Below, one piece after another: positions 25,515 through 34,555 of a DNA stretch of 64,000 bases. Source of the DNA: Anaerolineales bacterium (GTDB taxonomy: Bacteria; Chloroflexota; Anaerolineae; 4572-78; J111); the NCBI GenBank assembly GCA_020634855.1, contig JACKAU010000011.1, forward strand, positions 248,001-312,000, given 5' to 3'. Position 1 is the stretch's first letter, and each line of letters begins with the position of its first letter. The notes beneath the pieces were generated by a model. That model did no database searches and was not told where the DNA came from. It worked only from the letters and a program-made list of their open reading frames with translations. The translations under genes and the position numbers were made by a program.

Positions 25515-25537
25515 GCATCCCCATAACACCCCCAAGT

Positions 25538-25587
25538 CTAACCTTTTTCATAGTTTACTCCTATTCAGTCTATATAAAATGCTGTTA
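25538..25587 (+). promoter_or_regulatory. repeated promoter motif, copy F (upstream of decayed phosphotransferase gene)
   Basis: Starts CTAACCTTTTTC and ends CTGTTA at the same 50-bp spacing as copy A; TCTATATAAAA takes the place of TTTATCATTAA. It is the least conserved copy and lies 380 bp before the pseudogene at 25968. Confidence 0.4.
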
Positions 25588-25627
25588 GACTTTAGGATGT
25601 ATTTCAAAGTTTGTGATAGATTTCTTA

Positions 25628-25737
25628 AGTTATCATATTTACTGATCCAAAAATAGAAAACTAAACAAATCTTGCCGCTCATGGGATGCAACAAGATTTG
25701 TTTAAAGAATTAGTTTTGGATCAGTAATATGATAGCT
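25628..25737. repeat. 110-bp long inverted repeat / hairpin
   Basis: Outer arms 25631-25652 and 25714-25734 match apart from one extra base (core ACTGATCCAAAA / TTTTGGATCAGT). Inner arms 25663-25674 and 25692-25703 are a perfect 12-bp pair (AAACAAATCTTG / CAAGATTTGTTT). It could be a miniature transposable element or a structured RNA; no coding potential. Confidence 0.6.
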
Positions 25738-25967
25738 CAACTGGAGTTCTGGGAATCCAAGGATGTAATTACCTGGTAGAAGCATCCGACGGAAGCATTC
25801 ATTATCCCCATTATTTCTCTCGAATCTTAATAAATTATAAATTCATTATCAATTCTTTCAAAGTTATTTCTTTTCTGAAAGCAAAACTCGGAGGTGGCCA
25901 ACTCAAACTAATACAGCTCAATTAACTGAGTCTCGCTCAGTAAAACTTAACACCAATACAACCCAAC

Positions 25968-27368
25968 ATGTTACTGCTTGCATTGCTGGGTAACTTGATG
26001 GCTGTTGGGTTTTTGGATTCTTTTAGCATTTGTCCTCCGGTTTGAGGCCGGTATTTCCTGGACCTTTCAACCGACAGAGTCGCCGATCGACTTCTACCAA
26101 TCCTTTGTCTTTTTGTCACCCCAAGTTGGTTGATAATTTTTGCCATATTTGGTTATATGACTCAAAAATGTATTTAGTGGGATGAAAGAATATGCGCGCG
26201 TTTTAAACGCATGCACATTTGGTATGATGTTTATTATTGTCCTCACCTTCTTATACCCCACTTTGATTGTGGCCCGAGGATGGGTTGTTCTATCGTGGCT
26301 GCTTATCAGCGCAAGCGTAGCCTTAGGCCGGTTTGCGTTCCGACGAGTCGTGCAACAGTTGCGTGAACGTGGTTACTTTGTAAGAAAAGGTAATCATTAT
26401 AGGGGCGAATGAAGAAGGCAGAGCCATCGCCCGGCAATTCCAAAGTAATCCCAGAGCCGGCATCAAGATTGTTGGATTTATTGATGATAAAGTCAACGTT
26501 GATACTGAACCCGTTATCCCGAATTCCGGCTCTTGGATCAACTGCATCGATTGGAAAATTAGTCGAACAACATAAAGCTCAAGAAGTGATTATTGCTTCA
26601 ACCGCCTTTAGGACGCGAAGTATTACTGACCTATTTCAGACACTAGATACGCTGGAGATTCCGGCCCGAATGTCGTCGGGCCTCTATGAAATTTTAACTA
26701 CAGGTGTTCAAGTTCAGGAAGTTGGCAATGTTCCACTCCTCAAATTAAACAAAGTTCGGCTAACTGGGGCTGAGATTGTTCTAAAAAGAATGCTTGATAT
26801 AGTCGGGGCTACGGCGGCGTTAATAATATTTATGCCGATTATGATAACGATAGCTATCGCCATTAAGTTGGACTCGCCGGGGCCAATCATTTATCGCCGT
26901 AGAGTTGTGGGCGTGGGGGGCAAACTCTTCGATGCTTTCAAATTCCGGACTATGGTTGTTGACGCAGACAAAGTTCTAGCTCAAAACAGCGCCCTGCTCA
27001 AAGAATTCGCACAAAACCATAAACTCAAAGAAGATCCCCGCGTGACCCGAGTAGGGAGTCTGTTACGTCGAGCCAGTCTAGATGAATTACCTCAACTATT
27101 TAATGTCTTATTAGGCCAGATGAGTTTAGTAGGACCGCGCATGATTACCAGCCCAGAGCGGGCTTACTATGGTAAATGGAGCATGAACCTCTTTACCGTC
27201 AAACCGGGTATGACCGGTCTGTGGCAGGTCAGCGGACGTAGCAATGTGAGTTACGAAGAACGTGTCAAATTAGATATGCATTACATCCGTAACTATAGCA
27301 TTTGGCTTGATATTTACCTGCTTTGGTTAACTATTCCTGCAGTTCTGCAGCGCCGTGGAGCCTTTTAA
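25968..27368 (+). pseudogene. decayed polyprenyl-phosphate sugar-1-phosphotransferase (WbaP/WcaJ type)
   Basis: Homology can be followed through successive reading frames. MLLLALLGNLMAVGF (from 25968) is the first membrane helix, and LRFEAGISWTFQPTESPIDFYQ and VTPSWLIIFAIFG follow near 26040-26140. From 26182, MKEYARVLNACTFGMMF leads to RERGYFVRK, then VIIIGANEEGRAIARQFQ in another frame. From about 26525 an uninterrupted C-terminal catalytic domain has KRMLDIVGA, SPGPIIYRRRVVG, FKFRTM, VGPRM and KPGMTGLWQVSGR. At least four or five frame changes separate these pieces. An intact enzyme would start glycan assembly on the lipid carrier. The catalytic part alone (about 26409-27368) remains open and could still be made. 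Confidence 0.82.
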
Positions 27369-27489
27369 CCAGTATAATTTTATTCAATTTTGTATCGCAA
27401 ATACCTGCTATACTGAAATCAGAATGAAAGTAGAACTTTCGGGTATCTGTTTCGTCATGCTTGAATGGTTTTGATCGGGCATCCAGTGG

Positions 27490-27533
27490 GGCCTACAAGC
27501 CTGGATTCCCGCTAAAAGCACGCGGGAATGACG
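27490..27533. repeat. dRS3-like palindromic repeat
   Basis: ATTCCCGC and GCGGGAAT flank a short spacer, preceded by GCCTACAAGCCTGG and followed by GACG. This arrangement is a widely dispersed short intergenic repeat in bacterial genomes (ATTCCC-N8-GGGAAT type). One copy seen in this window. Confidence 0.5.
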
Positions 27534-27614
27534 ACCAAAAGTTTCGGTCTCAATCTGTTTTTGGTATAGCATAAAATCGCAAACGATACTTTATCCTCCA
27601 GGAGATCTACTTAA

Positions 27615-28247
27615 ATGACAAAAAATGTGCAGAACATTTCAACCTATTTTGCCGAGATCCAACAGGTTGTAGCTCAATTACCCGTCAACTCAATCAATCA
27701 AATCGTTGACATCTTGCTCGAAAGTGCGTTTGAGGGTCGCAAAGTGTTCATCTTTGGCAATGGTGGGAGTGCCTCGACGGCATCGCACTTTGCTTGTGAT
27801 TTATCGAAAAACACAATGGTTGATGGGGCACCAAGATTTCGAGTCATCGCTCTTAATGATAATATTCCGTTAATAACAGCTTGGGCCAACGATACCGCTT
27901 ATGATAATATTTTTGCGGCGCAACTGTCGGCTCTGATTGAACCCGGTGATGTTACTATCGGTATTAGCTGCAGTGGTAATTCGGGCAATGTTCTCAATGC
28001 TATTGAAATCGCCCACGAGTATGATGCCATAACAATTGCTTTTACTGGGGACAAGGGCGGACGGTTAAAAGATATGGTTGATATATGCGTTGCCGTGCCA
28101 ACAACTCGAATTGAGCAGCAAGAAGATATTCATTTGATGTTGGAACACTGCATCTGCGCCAACATCCGAGAGAGACTCCTGCAAAAGTACGCCCCTAAAT
28201 TAACCTGGGAACCGGCCACGAAACCATCAGTTTCAGTTAATAGTTAA
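27615..28247 (+). CDS. gmhA: sedoheptulose-7-phosphate isomerase (phosphoheptose isomerase)
   Basis: Converts sedoheptulose 7-phosphate to D-glycero-D-manno-heptose 7-phosphate, the first step of heptose synthesis. 210 residues, one SIS domain. FIFGNGGSASTASHFACDLSKN (about 45-66), ISCSGNSGNVLNAI and the C-terminal QQEDIHLMLEH are characteristic of GmhA rather than general SIS proteins. AGGAG lies 10 bp before the ATG. The pathway partners gmhB (53219) and hddA (60452) are in the same window but not adjacent. A terminator-like hairpin follows. Confidence 0.92.
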   Translation: MTKNVQNISTYFAEIQQVVAQLPVNSINQIVDILLESAFEGRKVFIFGNGGSASTASHFACDLSKNTMVDGAPRFRVIALNDNIPLITAWANDTAYDNIFAAQLSALIEPGDVTIGISCSGNSGNVLNAIEIAHEYDAITIAFTGDKGGRLKDMVDICVAVPTTRIEQQEDIHLMLEHCICANIRERLLQKYAPKLTWEPATKPSVSVNS

Positions 28248-28275
28248 AAGCCAACTGTTATCCACCATAATCCGG

Positions 28276-28309
28276 GCCAAGCTACCGCACTTAAGAGTGG
28301 TAGCTTGGC
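28276..28309 (+). terminator. intrinsic terminator after gmhA
   Basis: An 11-bp perfect stem GCCAAGCTACC/GGTAGCTTGGC with an inner CACT/AGTG pairing, followed by the T-rich TTCTTC. Confidence 0.65.
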
Positions 28310-28576
28310 TTCTTCAATAAAATTTGTAAGCAGTCTACTATAAATTGTCAGCTTTACCACTAGAGAGAATAATGGAGCCGTTATTACCGGTTCTGTAGCC
28401 TAAAAATTCGTCACAAAAAAACTAAAAGCTGATCGTTACTTACAGTTCCTATCCCCCAAAAAGATATCCGGTTCTTTATATTTAAGCAGATTAACAATTA
28501 AGTAATTTTCAAAACTAACTTGTAAAAAAAGGATTTGAGGGTTAACCTTAGCGAAAAAGTAAGAGGTGCTCCCCAA
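28310..28576. other. AT-rich intergenic region
   Basis: About 270 bp between the gmhA terminator and a transposase fragment. I see no gene, RNA or clear promoter in it. Confidence 0.4.
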
Positions 28577-28744
28577 ATGTTAAAAATAAAACTGAATGAA
28601 AGCGAATTACAAGAATTACAGGAACGATTAAAACAAGCCAAAAGTCAAAGTACATTGGTCTATCTAGACTTAAAAATCATCGAATTTTCTGACCAAGGCA
28701 AAAGTGTACCCCAAATTGGACGGTTGTTGGGATTGCAAAGTTAG
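28577..28744 (+). pseudogene. transposase N-terminal fragment (IS630-like helix-turn-helix)
   Basis: 55 residues: MLKIKLNESELQELQERLKQ followed by an HTH-like IEFSDQGKSVPQIGRLLGLQS, then a stop. This is the usual opening of IS630-type transposases (Leu/Glu-rich helix, then a helix-turn-helix), with the DDE domain missing. Probably a remnant. Confidence 0.55.
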
Positions 28745-28782
28745 AATTGAAAACTACTTAAGTGATTATGGATATCTGAAAT

Positions 28783-28832
28783 CTAACCCTTTTCTAAGCC
28801 TATTCACACGGCTTTATCATCAATAATTTTTA
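28783..28832 (+). promoter_or_regulatory. repeated promoter motif, copy B (upstream of methyltransferase/GT operon)
   Basis: CTAACCCTTTTCTAAG at offset 1, TTCACACGGCTTTATCAT at offset 21. Ends 11 bp before the ATG at 28843, so if TTTATCAT is the -10 box the mRNA would be nearly leaderless. Confidence 0.6.
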
Positions 28833-28842
28833 TTATATATAT

Positions 28843-29577
28843 ATGATGCAAACTACAAACTTTCCAGAGATAGCAGATATTGAAACTTCGTCAGAAGATT
28901 ATGCGCGGCGCTTCGCCGGTCACATCGGAGCCTGGTTCTTAGAGGTTCAGGCCGAAGCTACGCTGGCGATGCTAAAACCCTACCCTAGAGCAACTATTCT
29001 GGATGTAGGTGGTGGACACGGACAATTGACCCCATCGCTTATTTCAAACGGCTATAACGTCACCGTTTTGGGAAGTGCAGTAAGTTGCCAGAAGAGAATT
29101 GAGGATTTAGTTGCACGAAATTTATGTACGTTCAAAGTCGGCAACATTCTTAATTTGCCTTATCCTGATAAAGCTTTTGATGTGGTTATTAGTTACCGGC
29201 TTTTACCCCACGTACAGCAGTGGAAGCCATACTTATCTGAACTGGCAAGATTGGCGCGCCTGGCTATTATCCTCGACTATCCCGAGATTCAAAGTATCAA
29301 CTACATCGCTCCCTACTTATTTAAATACAAGAAACAGTTAGAAGGCAATACCCGGCCATTTACCTGTTTCAAAAAAGCGGATTTGCTACAAGAATTTCAA
29401 GCGTTAGGTTTTGTAGAAGAGCAAATTTATCCCGAATTCTTTGTGCCAATGGTCATTCATCGCAAATTGAAATCGGTCAACATATCTTCGGCGTTGGAAA
29501 ATGTTAGTCGTTCTTTGGGCCTAACTTATCGCTTCGGTTCACCAGTTATATTAAAGGTTATTAGACAAAAAGGGTAA
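28843..29577 (+). CDS. SAM-dependent methyltransferase (class I)
   Basis: 244 residues with the Rossmann SAM-binding motif I TILDVGGGHGQLTPSL (about 50-65), motif II region FKVGNILNLPYPDKAFDVVIS and a post-motif helix. The C-terminal third carries MVIHRKL and SRSLGLTYRFGSPVILKVIR. Substrate unknown; the setting suggests a sugar or lipid-linked intermediate of surface-polysaccharide synthesis. First gene of a run of four plus-strand genes (methyltransferase, GT4, GlpD-like, methyltransferase) with very short gaps, behind copy B of the repeated motif. Confidence 0.82.
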   Translation: MMQTTNFPEIADIETSSEDYARRFAGHIGAWFLEVQAEATLAMLKPYPRATILDVGGGHGQLTPSLISNGYNVTVLGSAVSCQKRIEDLVARNLCTFKVGNILNLPYPDKAFDVVISYRLLPHVQQWKPYLSELARLARLAIILDYPEIQSINYIAPYLFKYKKQLEGNTRPFTCFKKADLLQEFQALGFVEEQIYPEFFVPMVIHRKLKSVNISSALENVSRSLGLTYRFGSPVILKVIRQKG

Positions 29578-29581
29578 AAAA

Positions 29582-30796
29582 ATGGATATTTTGTTCTTAA
29601 CTCCACAACCAATCTATCAAGACCGAGGCTCACCTATTGCTGTTGACCTGGTTCTGAGAGCTTTATCAGAACGAAAAGAGCTGGTTGATGCCGTAACCTA
29701 CCACGAAGGCAAAGATATCACCTACGAGAATATCTCGATCCACCGGACATTAAATATCCCTTTTATCCGAAATATCAAAGCCGGCTTCTCTTGGAAGAAA
29801 ATGATTTGTGATTTCTTCATGATTTTTAAAATTATTCCCTTACTTTTGAAGAAACGTTACCAGCTTGTCCATGCTGTTGAAGAAGCCGTTTTTTTCGCAT
29901 TGATCATCAAGTGGCTCTTTAAAGTTCCCTATATCTACGATATGGACTCCTCACTAGCACAACAGATGACGGAACAGTTTCTCTGGCTGTGGCCGCTTTC
30001 ACCGATTCTCAACTTTTTTGAAGGATTAGCTGTTAAGAATGCAAAAGTTGTTATCCCAGTCTGTGACGCTCTGGCAAATGATATCGAAAAGTACAAACCG
30101 GAAAAAGTGGTTGTTCTTCAAGACATTTCATTATTAAACGAAGCGCCTGCTGACTATCGAATTGACATAAAAAAACAACTTGGGACTAATAACTTGATGC
30201 TTATGTATGTTGGCAATTTACAGACATACCAGGGTATCGACATGCTATTGGAGAGTTTTGCACTGGCCCTTAAAAATTTCAAGCAGACTGATCTGGTTAT
30301 TATTGGCGGTGTGGAAGACGATATACACAAATATAAACAAATGTCCAAAGAATTAGGCATTGAGAAGAATGTATATTTCTTAGGACCCAAACCTGTTGAG
30401 CACTTGGCGGTTTACCTCTCGCAGGCTGACATCTTGGTTTCGCCAAGAACTAAGGGACGCAACACCCCTATGAAAGTTTACTCCTACCTGCACAGCGGCA
30501 AACCGCTGCTGGCAACAGATATGCCGACTCATACCCAAATTCTTGATAATAAGGTGGCTATGTTGGCCGCACCTTCGCCTCAGGCCTATGCTGAAAAAAT
30601 GGTCGAGTTGTTAGCAGATCAAAATTTGCGCACAACACTGGGAAAAGCCGGTGAGCAGTTAATTGAAGATCAGTATTCCTACAATGCTTTTCGAAAGAAG
30701 TTGAATCAGCTATTTGACTGGCTTAAAGTGGAAATTGATGATCATGGTCCCACATCCGGGCCGGTTTCTTACACCTCAACCACCAGTACACCTTAA
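29582..30796 (+). CDS. GT4-like glycosyltransferase
   Basis: 404 residues with the GT-B fold: N-terminal MDILFLTPQPIYQDRGSPIAVD, donor domain LMYVGNLQTYQGIDMLLESF and the motif region VSPRTKGRNTPMKVYSYLHSGKPLLATD. The first Glu of the usual EX7E motif is not obvious, so the active site may diverge. Lies five bases after the methyltransferase stop, in the same operon. The last 15 or so residues are Thr/Ser/Pro-rich. Confidence 0.82.
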   Translation: MDILFLTPQPIYQDRGSPIAVDLVLRALSERKELVDAVTYHEGKDITYENISIHRTLNIPFIRNIKAGFSWKKMICDFFMIFKIIPLLLKKRYQLVHAVEEAVFFALIIKWLFKVPYIYDMDSSLAQQMTEQFLWLWPLSPILNFFEGLAVKNAKVVIPVCDALANDIEKYKPEKVVVLQDISLLNEAPADYRIDIKKQLGTNNLMLMYVGNLQTYQGIDMLLESFALALKNFKQTDLVIIGGVEDDIHKYKQMSKELGIEKNVYFLGPKPVEHLAVYLSQADILVSPRTKGRNTPMKVYSYLHSGKPLLATDMPTHTQILDNKVAMLAAPSPQAYAEKMVELLADQNLRTTLGKAGEQLIEDQYSYNAFRKKLNQLFDWLKVEIDDHGPTSGPVSYTSTTSTP

Positions 30797-30805
30797 TTGT
30801 CCCAT

Positions 30806-32548
30806 ATGATCAGAGCAATGGATAGAAATTTAGCTCAGTTTACAAATAGTCCGTATGATTTGTTGATTATCGGTGGTGGCATTTATGGAGCGACGCTGGC
30901 CTGGGAAGCGACCTTGCGTGGGTTATCGGTCGCATTGATTGAAAAGTTAGATTTTGGCTCAGCTACCTCAGCTAACAGCCTAAAAGTAATTCATGGTGGT
31001 TTGAGATATCTCCAACATGCTGACTTCAAACGGACCCGAGAATCAATCGCTGAACGGCAGATATTAATGCGTATTGCACCCCATTTGGTACACCCGCTGC
31101 CGGTGATGATGCCAACATATGGCTACGGCATGAAGGGCAGGCATGCCTTTTGGGCAGGATTGACGCTTTATGATCTAATTGGCTTTGATCGAAATCGAGG
31201 TATAGATCGTCAAAAACATATCCCTGCCGGAGAAATAATATCCAAAGAGGATTGCCTAAAAATAGCTCCCGGGCTATCCCAAGATGGACTAAACGGTGGA
31301 GCGATCTTTTACGATGCCCAAGTCTATAACTCTGAACGCTTAATCATTTCATTCCTAAAGTCGGCCGTGGAGGCTGGAGCCCATGTGGCTAATTATGTTG
31401 AAGCCAGCGGCTTTATTCTTCAGCAAAACTGTGTTAAAGGCATTCATGCAAAAGATAACTTAACCGGCGACTCACTGAACATCAATGCAAAAATGATCGT
31501 GAATACGTCCGGCCCATGGATCAATTCGGTCTTACGGTTACTCAATGGATTAAAGCCTGAAGCACCTATACGATTTGCCAAGGCTATCAATTTAGTAACC
31601 AGACCTTTGTTTGAAAAGTATGCCGTGGGTATTTCAGGACAACGCGAATATCAAGATAAAGACGCAATCATTAGTAAGGGAAGTCGCTTTTTTTTCATTG
31701 CGCCGTGGCGGGATAAAGCTCTAGTTGGGACAGAGTATCTCGTTTATGAAGGTGACCCTAATGCCATGATGGTTACCGAAAAAGAGATACAAAATTTTAT
31801 CACCGAAGTTAATCGAGCCTATGCGGCTGCTAAGCTAACTATGGAAGATGTTTCATTTGTGCATGCTGGCTTGGTTCCTATGACAAGCTATGATAGTGAC
31901 TCTAACTCCATTCAACTAACAAAGCATTACCAGATTCAAGATCACCGACGACAAGGGGTAGAAGGGCTCATATCCGTTGTGGGGGTTAAATACACCACTG
32001 CCCGAGACATAGCCCAAAAAGTCGTTAATTATATCTACAAAAGGGATAATAAAGACGCACCGCCATCGACATCGGCCTTCAAAACGCTTTATGGTGGAAA
32101 AATAGAGCAATTCAAAGCCTTTTTGAAGAGCGAAACAGCGAACAATAGCGCTACTTTGCCAGAATATGTAACCAGTCGACTCATTTACAATTATGGCTCT
32201 GCTTACAGCAATGTGCTTAACTATCTGGATAACCAGGAACGTAATTCCCTGACCACTGCTTTACTACAAGCAGAAACGCGCTACGCTGTTCGAGAGGAAA
32301 TGGCGCAAAAATTGACAGATGTTATCTTTCGAAGGACGGAAATAGGTTCGGCCGAGCATCCTGGCGAAACAGTAGTACGTCTCTGCGCTGAAACCATGCA
32401 AGTAGAATTAGGTTGGAGTCAGACTCAAACCGTCCAAGAAATTACCGAAGTAAATGAAAGGTTTATACCTGGGTATTATGGGAACTACAAAACAAGAATG
32501 GGCAGTTCGACTGTTCAACAAATCAGTCCTCAAGCAAAGAAAATTTAA
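30806..32548 (+). CDS. FAD-dependent glycerol-3-phosphate dehydrogenase-like protein
   Basis: About 580 residues resembling GlpD/GlpA. FAD-binding YDLLIIGGGIYGATLAWEATLRG near the N-terminus, SANSLKVIHGGLRYLQ, and the middle GSRFFFIAPWRDKALVGTE are typical, as is the C-terminal DAO-C domain (VREEMAQKLTDVIFRRTEIG). GlpD oxidises glycerol 3-phosphate to dihydroxyacetone phosphate at the membrane. Finding it inside a glycosyltransferase/methyltransferase operon suggests action on a glycerol-phosphate or related substituent, which is inference. The start could be the TTG at 30797, the ATG at 30806 or the ATG at 30818. Confidence 0.85.
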   Translation: MIRAMDRNLAQFTNSPYDLLIIGGGIYGATLAWEATLRGLSVALIEKLDFGSATSANSLKVIHGGLRYLQHADFKRTRESIAERQILMRIAPHLVHPLPVMMPTYGYGMKGRHAFWAGLTLYDLIGFDRNRGIDRQKHIPAGEIISKEDCLKIAPGLSQDGLNGGAIFYDAQVYNSERLIISFLKSAVEAGAHVANYVEASGFILQQNCVKGIHAKDNLTGDSLNINAKMIVNTSGPWINSVLRLLNGLKPEAPIRFAKAINLVTRPLFEKYAVGISGQREYQDKDAIISKGSRFFFIAPWRDKALVGTEYLVYEGDPNAMMVTEKEIQNFITEVNRAYAAAKLTMEDVSFVHAGLVPMTSYDSDSNSIQLTKHYQIQDHRRQGVEGLISVVGVKYTTARDIAQKVVNYIYKRDNKDAPPSTSAFKTLYGGKIEQFKAFLKSETANNSATLPEYVTSRLIYNYGSAYSNVLNYLDNQERNSLTTALLQAETRYAVREEMAQKLTDVIFRRTEIGSAEHPGETVVRLCAETMQVELGWSQTQTVQEITEVNERFIPGYYGNYKTRMGSSTVQQISPQAKKI

Positions 32549-33329
32549 AGAAGTTACCCAAATGCTGGGTCCAACCGAGGGCTTGCATTGTCTGGATATT
32601 GGCTCAGATAATGGGGTTATCAGTTACTTACTCCGAGAGCAAGGCGGCACTTGGAAGAGTGCTGATCTGGATGAGCATAGTGTTAATGCCATTAAAGCGT
32701 TGGTAGGAACTGAGGTTTACCAGATCGATGATCGACACACACCTTTTGCCGATAACGAATTTGATTGTGTCGCTGTGGTTGATTATTTAGAACATATTCA
32801 AAATGACGCGGCTTTCATCAATGAACTATATCGAATTCTCAAACCCGGTGGAACACTAATAATCAATGTACCCCACGTAAAAAACAGCCTGTTACGTAAA
32901 TTTCGGTTGGCTATTGGTCAAACTGATGAAAAGCACGGTCATCTTAGGCCAGGTTATACAGTTGACAGTCTTAACCAATTGATGGAAGGGCAATTTACTA
33001 TTAAATCACACAAAACGTATTCTAAGTTTTTTTCTGAATTAGTCGATACGCTCATTGTGTTTGGCGTTTCACTGATCCAAGGGAACAAGAGTGAAAAATC
33101 GCAAAAGGGACCGCTCGTTACGGGTAAAGATCTAGACAAAAGTAAATCCATGTTTAAGATATATTCCCTCATTTATCCATTTGTTTTGCTCATCTCAAAA
33201 TTAGATAACTTACTTTACTTTAGAAGCGGTTATATGCTTTTACTAAGAACAAGAGTTAATAAAGTGCCATTTAGAATTTCGAGCTGCCCAAATATAAATC
33301 CTCAAAAAATCTTAACCCTCAAAAATTGA
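32478..33329 (+). CDS. SAM-dependent methyltransferase (class I)
   Basis: About 283 residues, starting at the ATG at 32478 inside the end of the GlpD-like gene (71-base overlap). Motif I GLHCLDIGSDNGVISYLL, then DDRHTPFADNEFDCVAVVDYLEHI and ELYRILKPGGTLIINVPH. The C-terminal part has hydrophobic stretches (YSLIYPFVLLISKLDNLLYF), so it may sit at the membrane. Similar to UbiE/type-11 methyltransferases found in polysaccharide loci. Last gene of the operon beginning at 28843. Confidence 0.8.
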   Translation: MGTTKQEWAVRLFNKSVLKQRKFKEVTQMLGPTEGLHCLDIGSDNGVISYLLREQGGTWKSADLDEHSVNAIKALVGTEVYQIDDRHTPFADNEFDCVAVVDYLEHIQNDAAFINELYRILKPGGTLIINVPHVKNSLLRKFRLAIGQTDEKHGHLRPGYTVDSLNQLMEGQFTIKSHKTYSKFFSELVDTLIVFGVSLIQGNKSEKSQKGPLVTGKDLDKSKSMFKIYSLIYPFVLLISKLDNLLYFRSGYMLLLRTRVNKVPFRISSCPNINPQKILTLKN

Positions 33330-33376
33330 TCACAATGAATGCACGTTTTACTTCTAATAAATGAACGCTGTGTATT

Positions 33377-33426
33377 CTAACTAATTTCAAACTGTATTCA
33401 TACAGCATTAATACTAAAAACGATTA
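33377..33426 (+). promoter_or_regulatory. repeated promoter motif, copy E (upstream of SDR operon)
   Basis: CTAACTAATTTC at offset 1, TTCATACAGCATTA at offset 21 and CTAAAAACGATTA to the end. Aligns ungapped with copy A. About 110 bp before the SDR start. Confidence 0.5.
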
Positions 33427-33533
33427 AATTATATCTACAGATATCAGTTATCTGTGGCAGTCGAACAGATCTTGAAGCTACGATTATTGCAAATTTATTC
33501 GCTCAAATTTTATAAAAGATGAGGATTAGCACG

Positions 33534-34535
33534 ATGTCTCAAACAAAAAAACAAAAAGTACTGGTAACCGGTGGAACCGGTTTTACAGGATCTTATTTGG
33601 TCAAAAGATTACTTTCTGAAAATTACGAGGTAATTACAGTTGATAACCAAAAAGGTTTTTTCTTTGACGAATTAAGAGATTTGGGCGCAAACGTTACAAT
33701 TGGTTCGGTTACTGATAAACAGCTTATGGATGAATTAACCAAAGATTGTGATATAGTTCATCACTTGGCTGCTGCATTTCGAAAAATAAACTTACCTAAA
33801 GAAGTTTATTGGGACGTAAATGTTAACGGTACTAAATATCTACTCGAAGCTGCGCTGAAATATAATGTAAAGAAATTTGTATACTGCAGTACATGTGGTG
33901 TACATGGTAACGTTCTTAACCCTCCCGCACCAGAGACAGCCCCAATTACACCAGCAGACTACTATCAGTATACAAAATACAAAGGTGAAGAAGTTGCCCA
34001 GGAATTTATACAAAAGGGTTTAGATATCACCATACTGCGACCAGCTGCCATATATGGACCAGGCGACCCAGAAAGATGGGTTATGCTCTTTAAACGTGTC
34101 AGTCCTGGAAGATTTTGGATGTTTGGAGATGGTAAAGCGACCTATCATCCACTATATATAGATAACCTAGTTGAGGCGTTCATGCTGGCCTCTGAACGAA
34201 AAGAATCAGCTGGTCAAACATATTTGATAGCTGATGAACATTACTATACCTTAAATGAACTAGTTAGAGCTATTGGCAAAGTATTAGGCACTAATGTTTC
34301 AGTACATCATGTTCCTTTTTGGCCTCTTTGGACAGCTGCCTTCGCTTGTGAGATGGTATGTACTCCACTCAAAATTTCTCCGCCTCTTTTTAGAAGACGA
34401 GTAGACTGGTTCCGACAAAATCGGGCATTTGATATATCTAAAGCGAAACGTGAGTTAGGTTATCAACCCAAAGTCGATTTATTAACCGGGCTTTCACGTA
34501 CGGCGCAATGGTGCCGGCAAATGAATTACATTTAG
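33534..34535 (+). CDS. NAD-dependent epimerase/dehydratase (extended SDR)
   Basis: About 333 residues. The N-terminal Rossmann fold has VLVTGGTGFTGSYLVKRLL (GXXGXXG), the active site has YCSTCGVHG and YYQYTKYKGEE (YXXXK), and the substrate side has LRPAAIYGPGD. The family includes sugar-nucleotide epimerases, dehydratases and reductases and 3-beta-hydroxysteroid-type enzymes, so the exact reaction is open. The ATG at 33534 follows GAGGA. First gene of a trio with an acyltransferase and a UPF0104 membrane protein, behind copy E of the repeated motif. Confidence 0.85.
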   Translation: MSQTKKQKVLVTGGTGFTGSYLVKRLLSENYEVITVDNQKGFFFDELRDLGANVTIGSVTDKQLMDELTKDCDIVHHLAAAFRKINLPKEVYWDVNVNGTKYLLEAALKYNVKKFVYCSTCGVHGNVLNPPAPETAPITPADYYQYTKYKGEEVAQEFIQKGLDITILRPAAIYGPGDPERWVMLFKRVSPGRFWMFGDGKATYHPLYIDNLVEAFMLASERKESAGQTYLIADEHYYTLNELVRAIGKVLGTNVSVHHVPFWPLWTAAFACEMVCTPLKISPPLFRRRVDWFRQNRAFDISKAKRELGYQPKVDLLTGLSRTAQWCRQMNYI

Positions 34536-34555
34536 TCACTCTCTGGAGAACGCAA

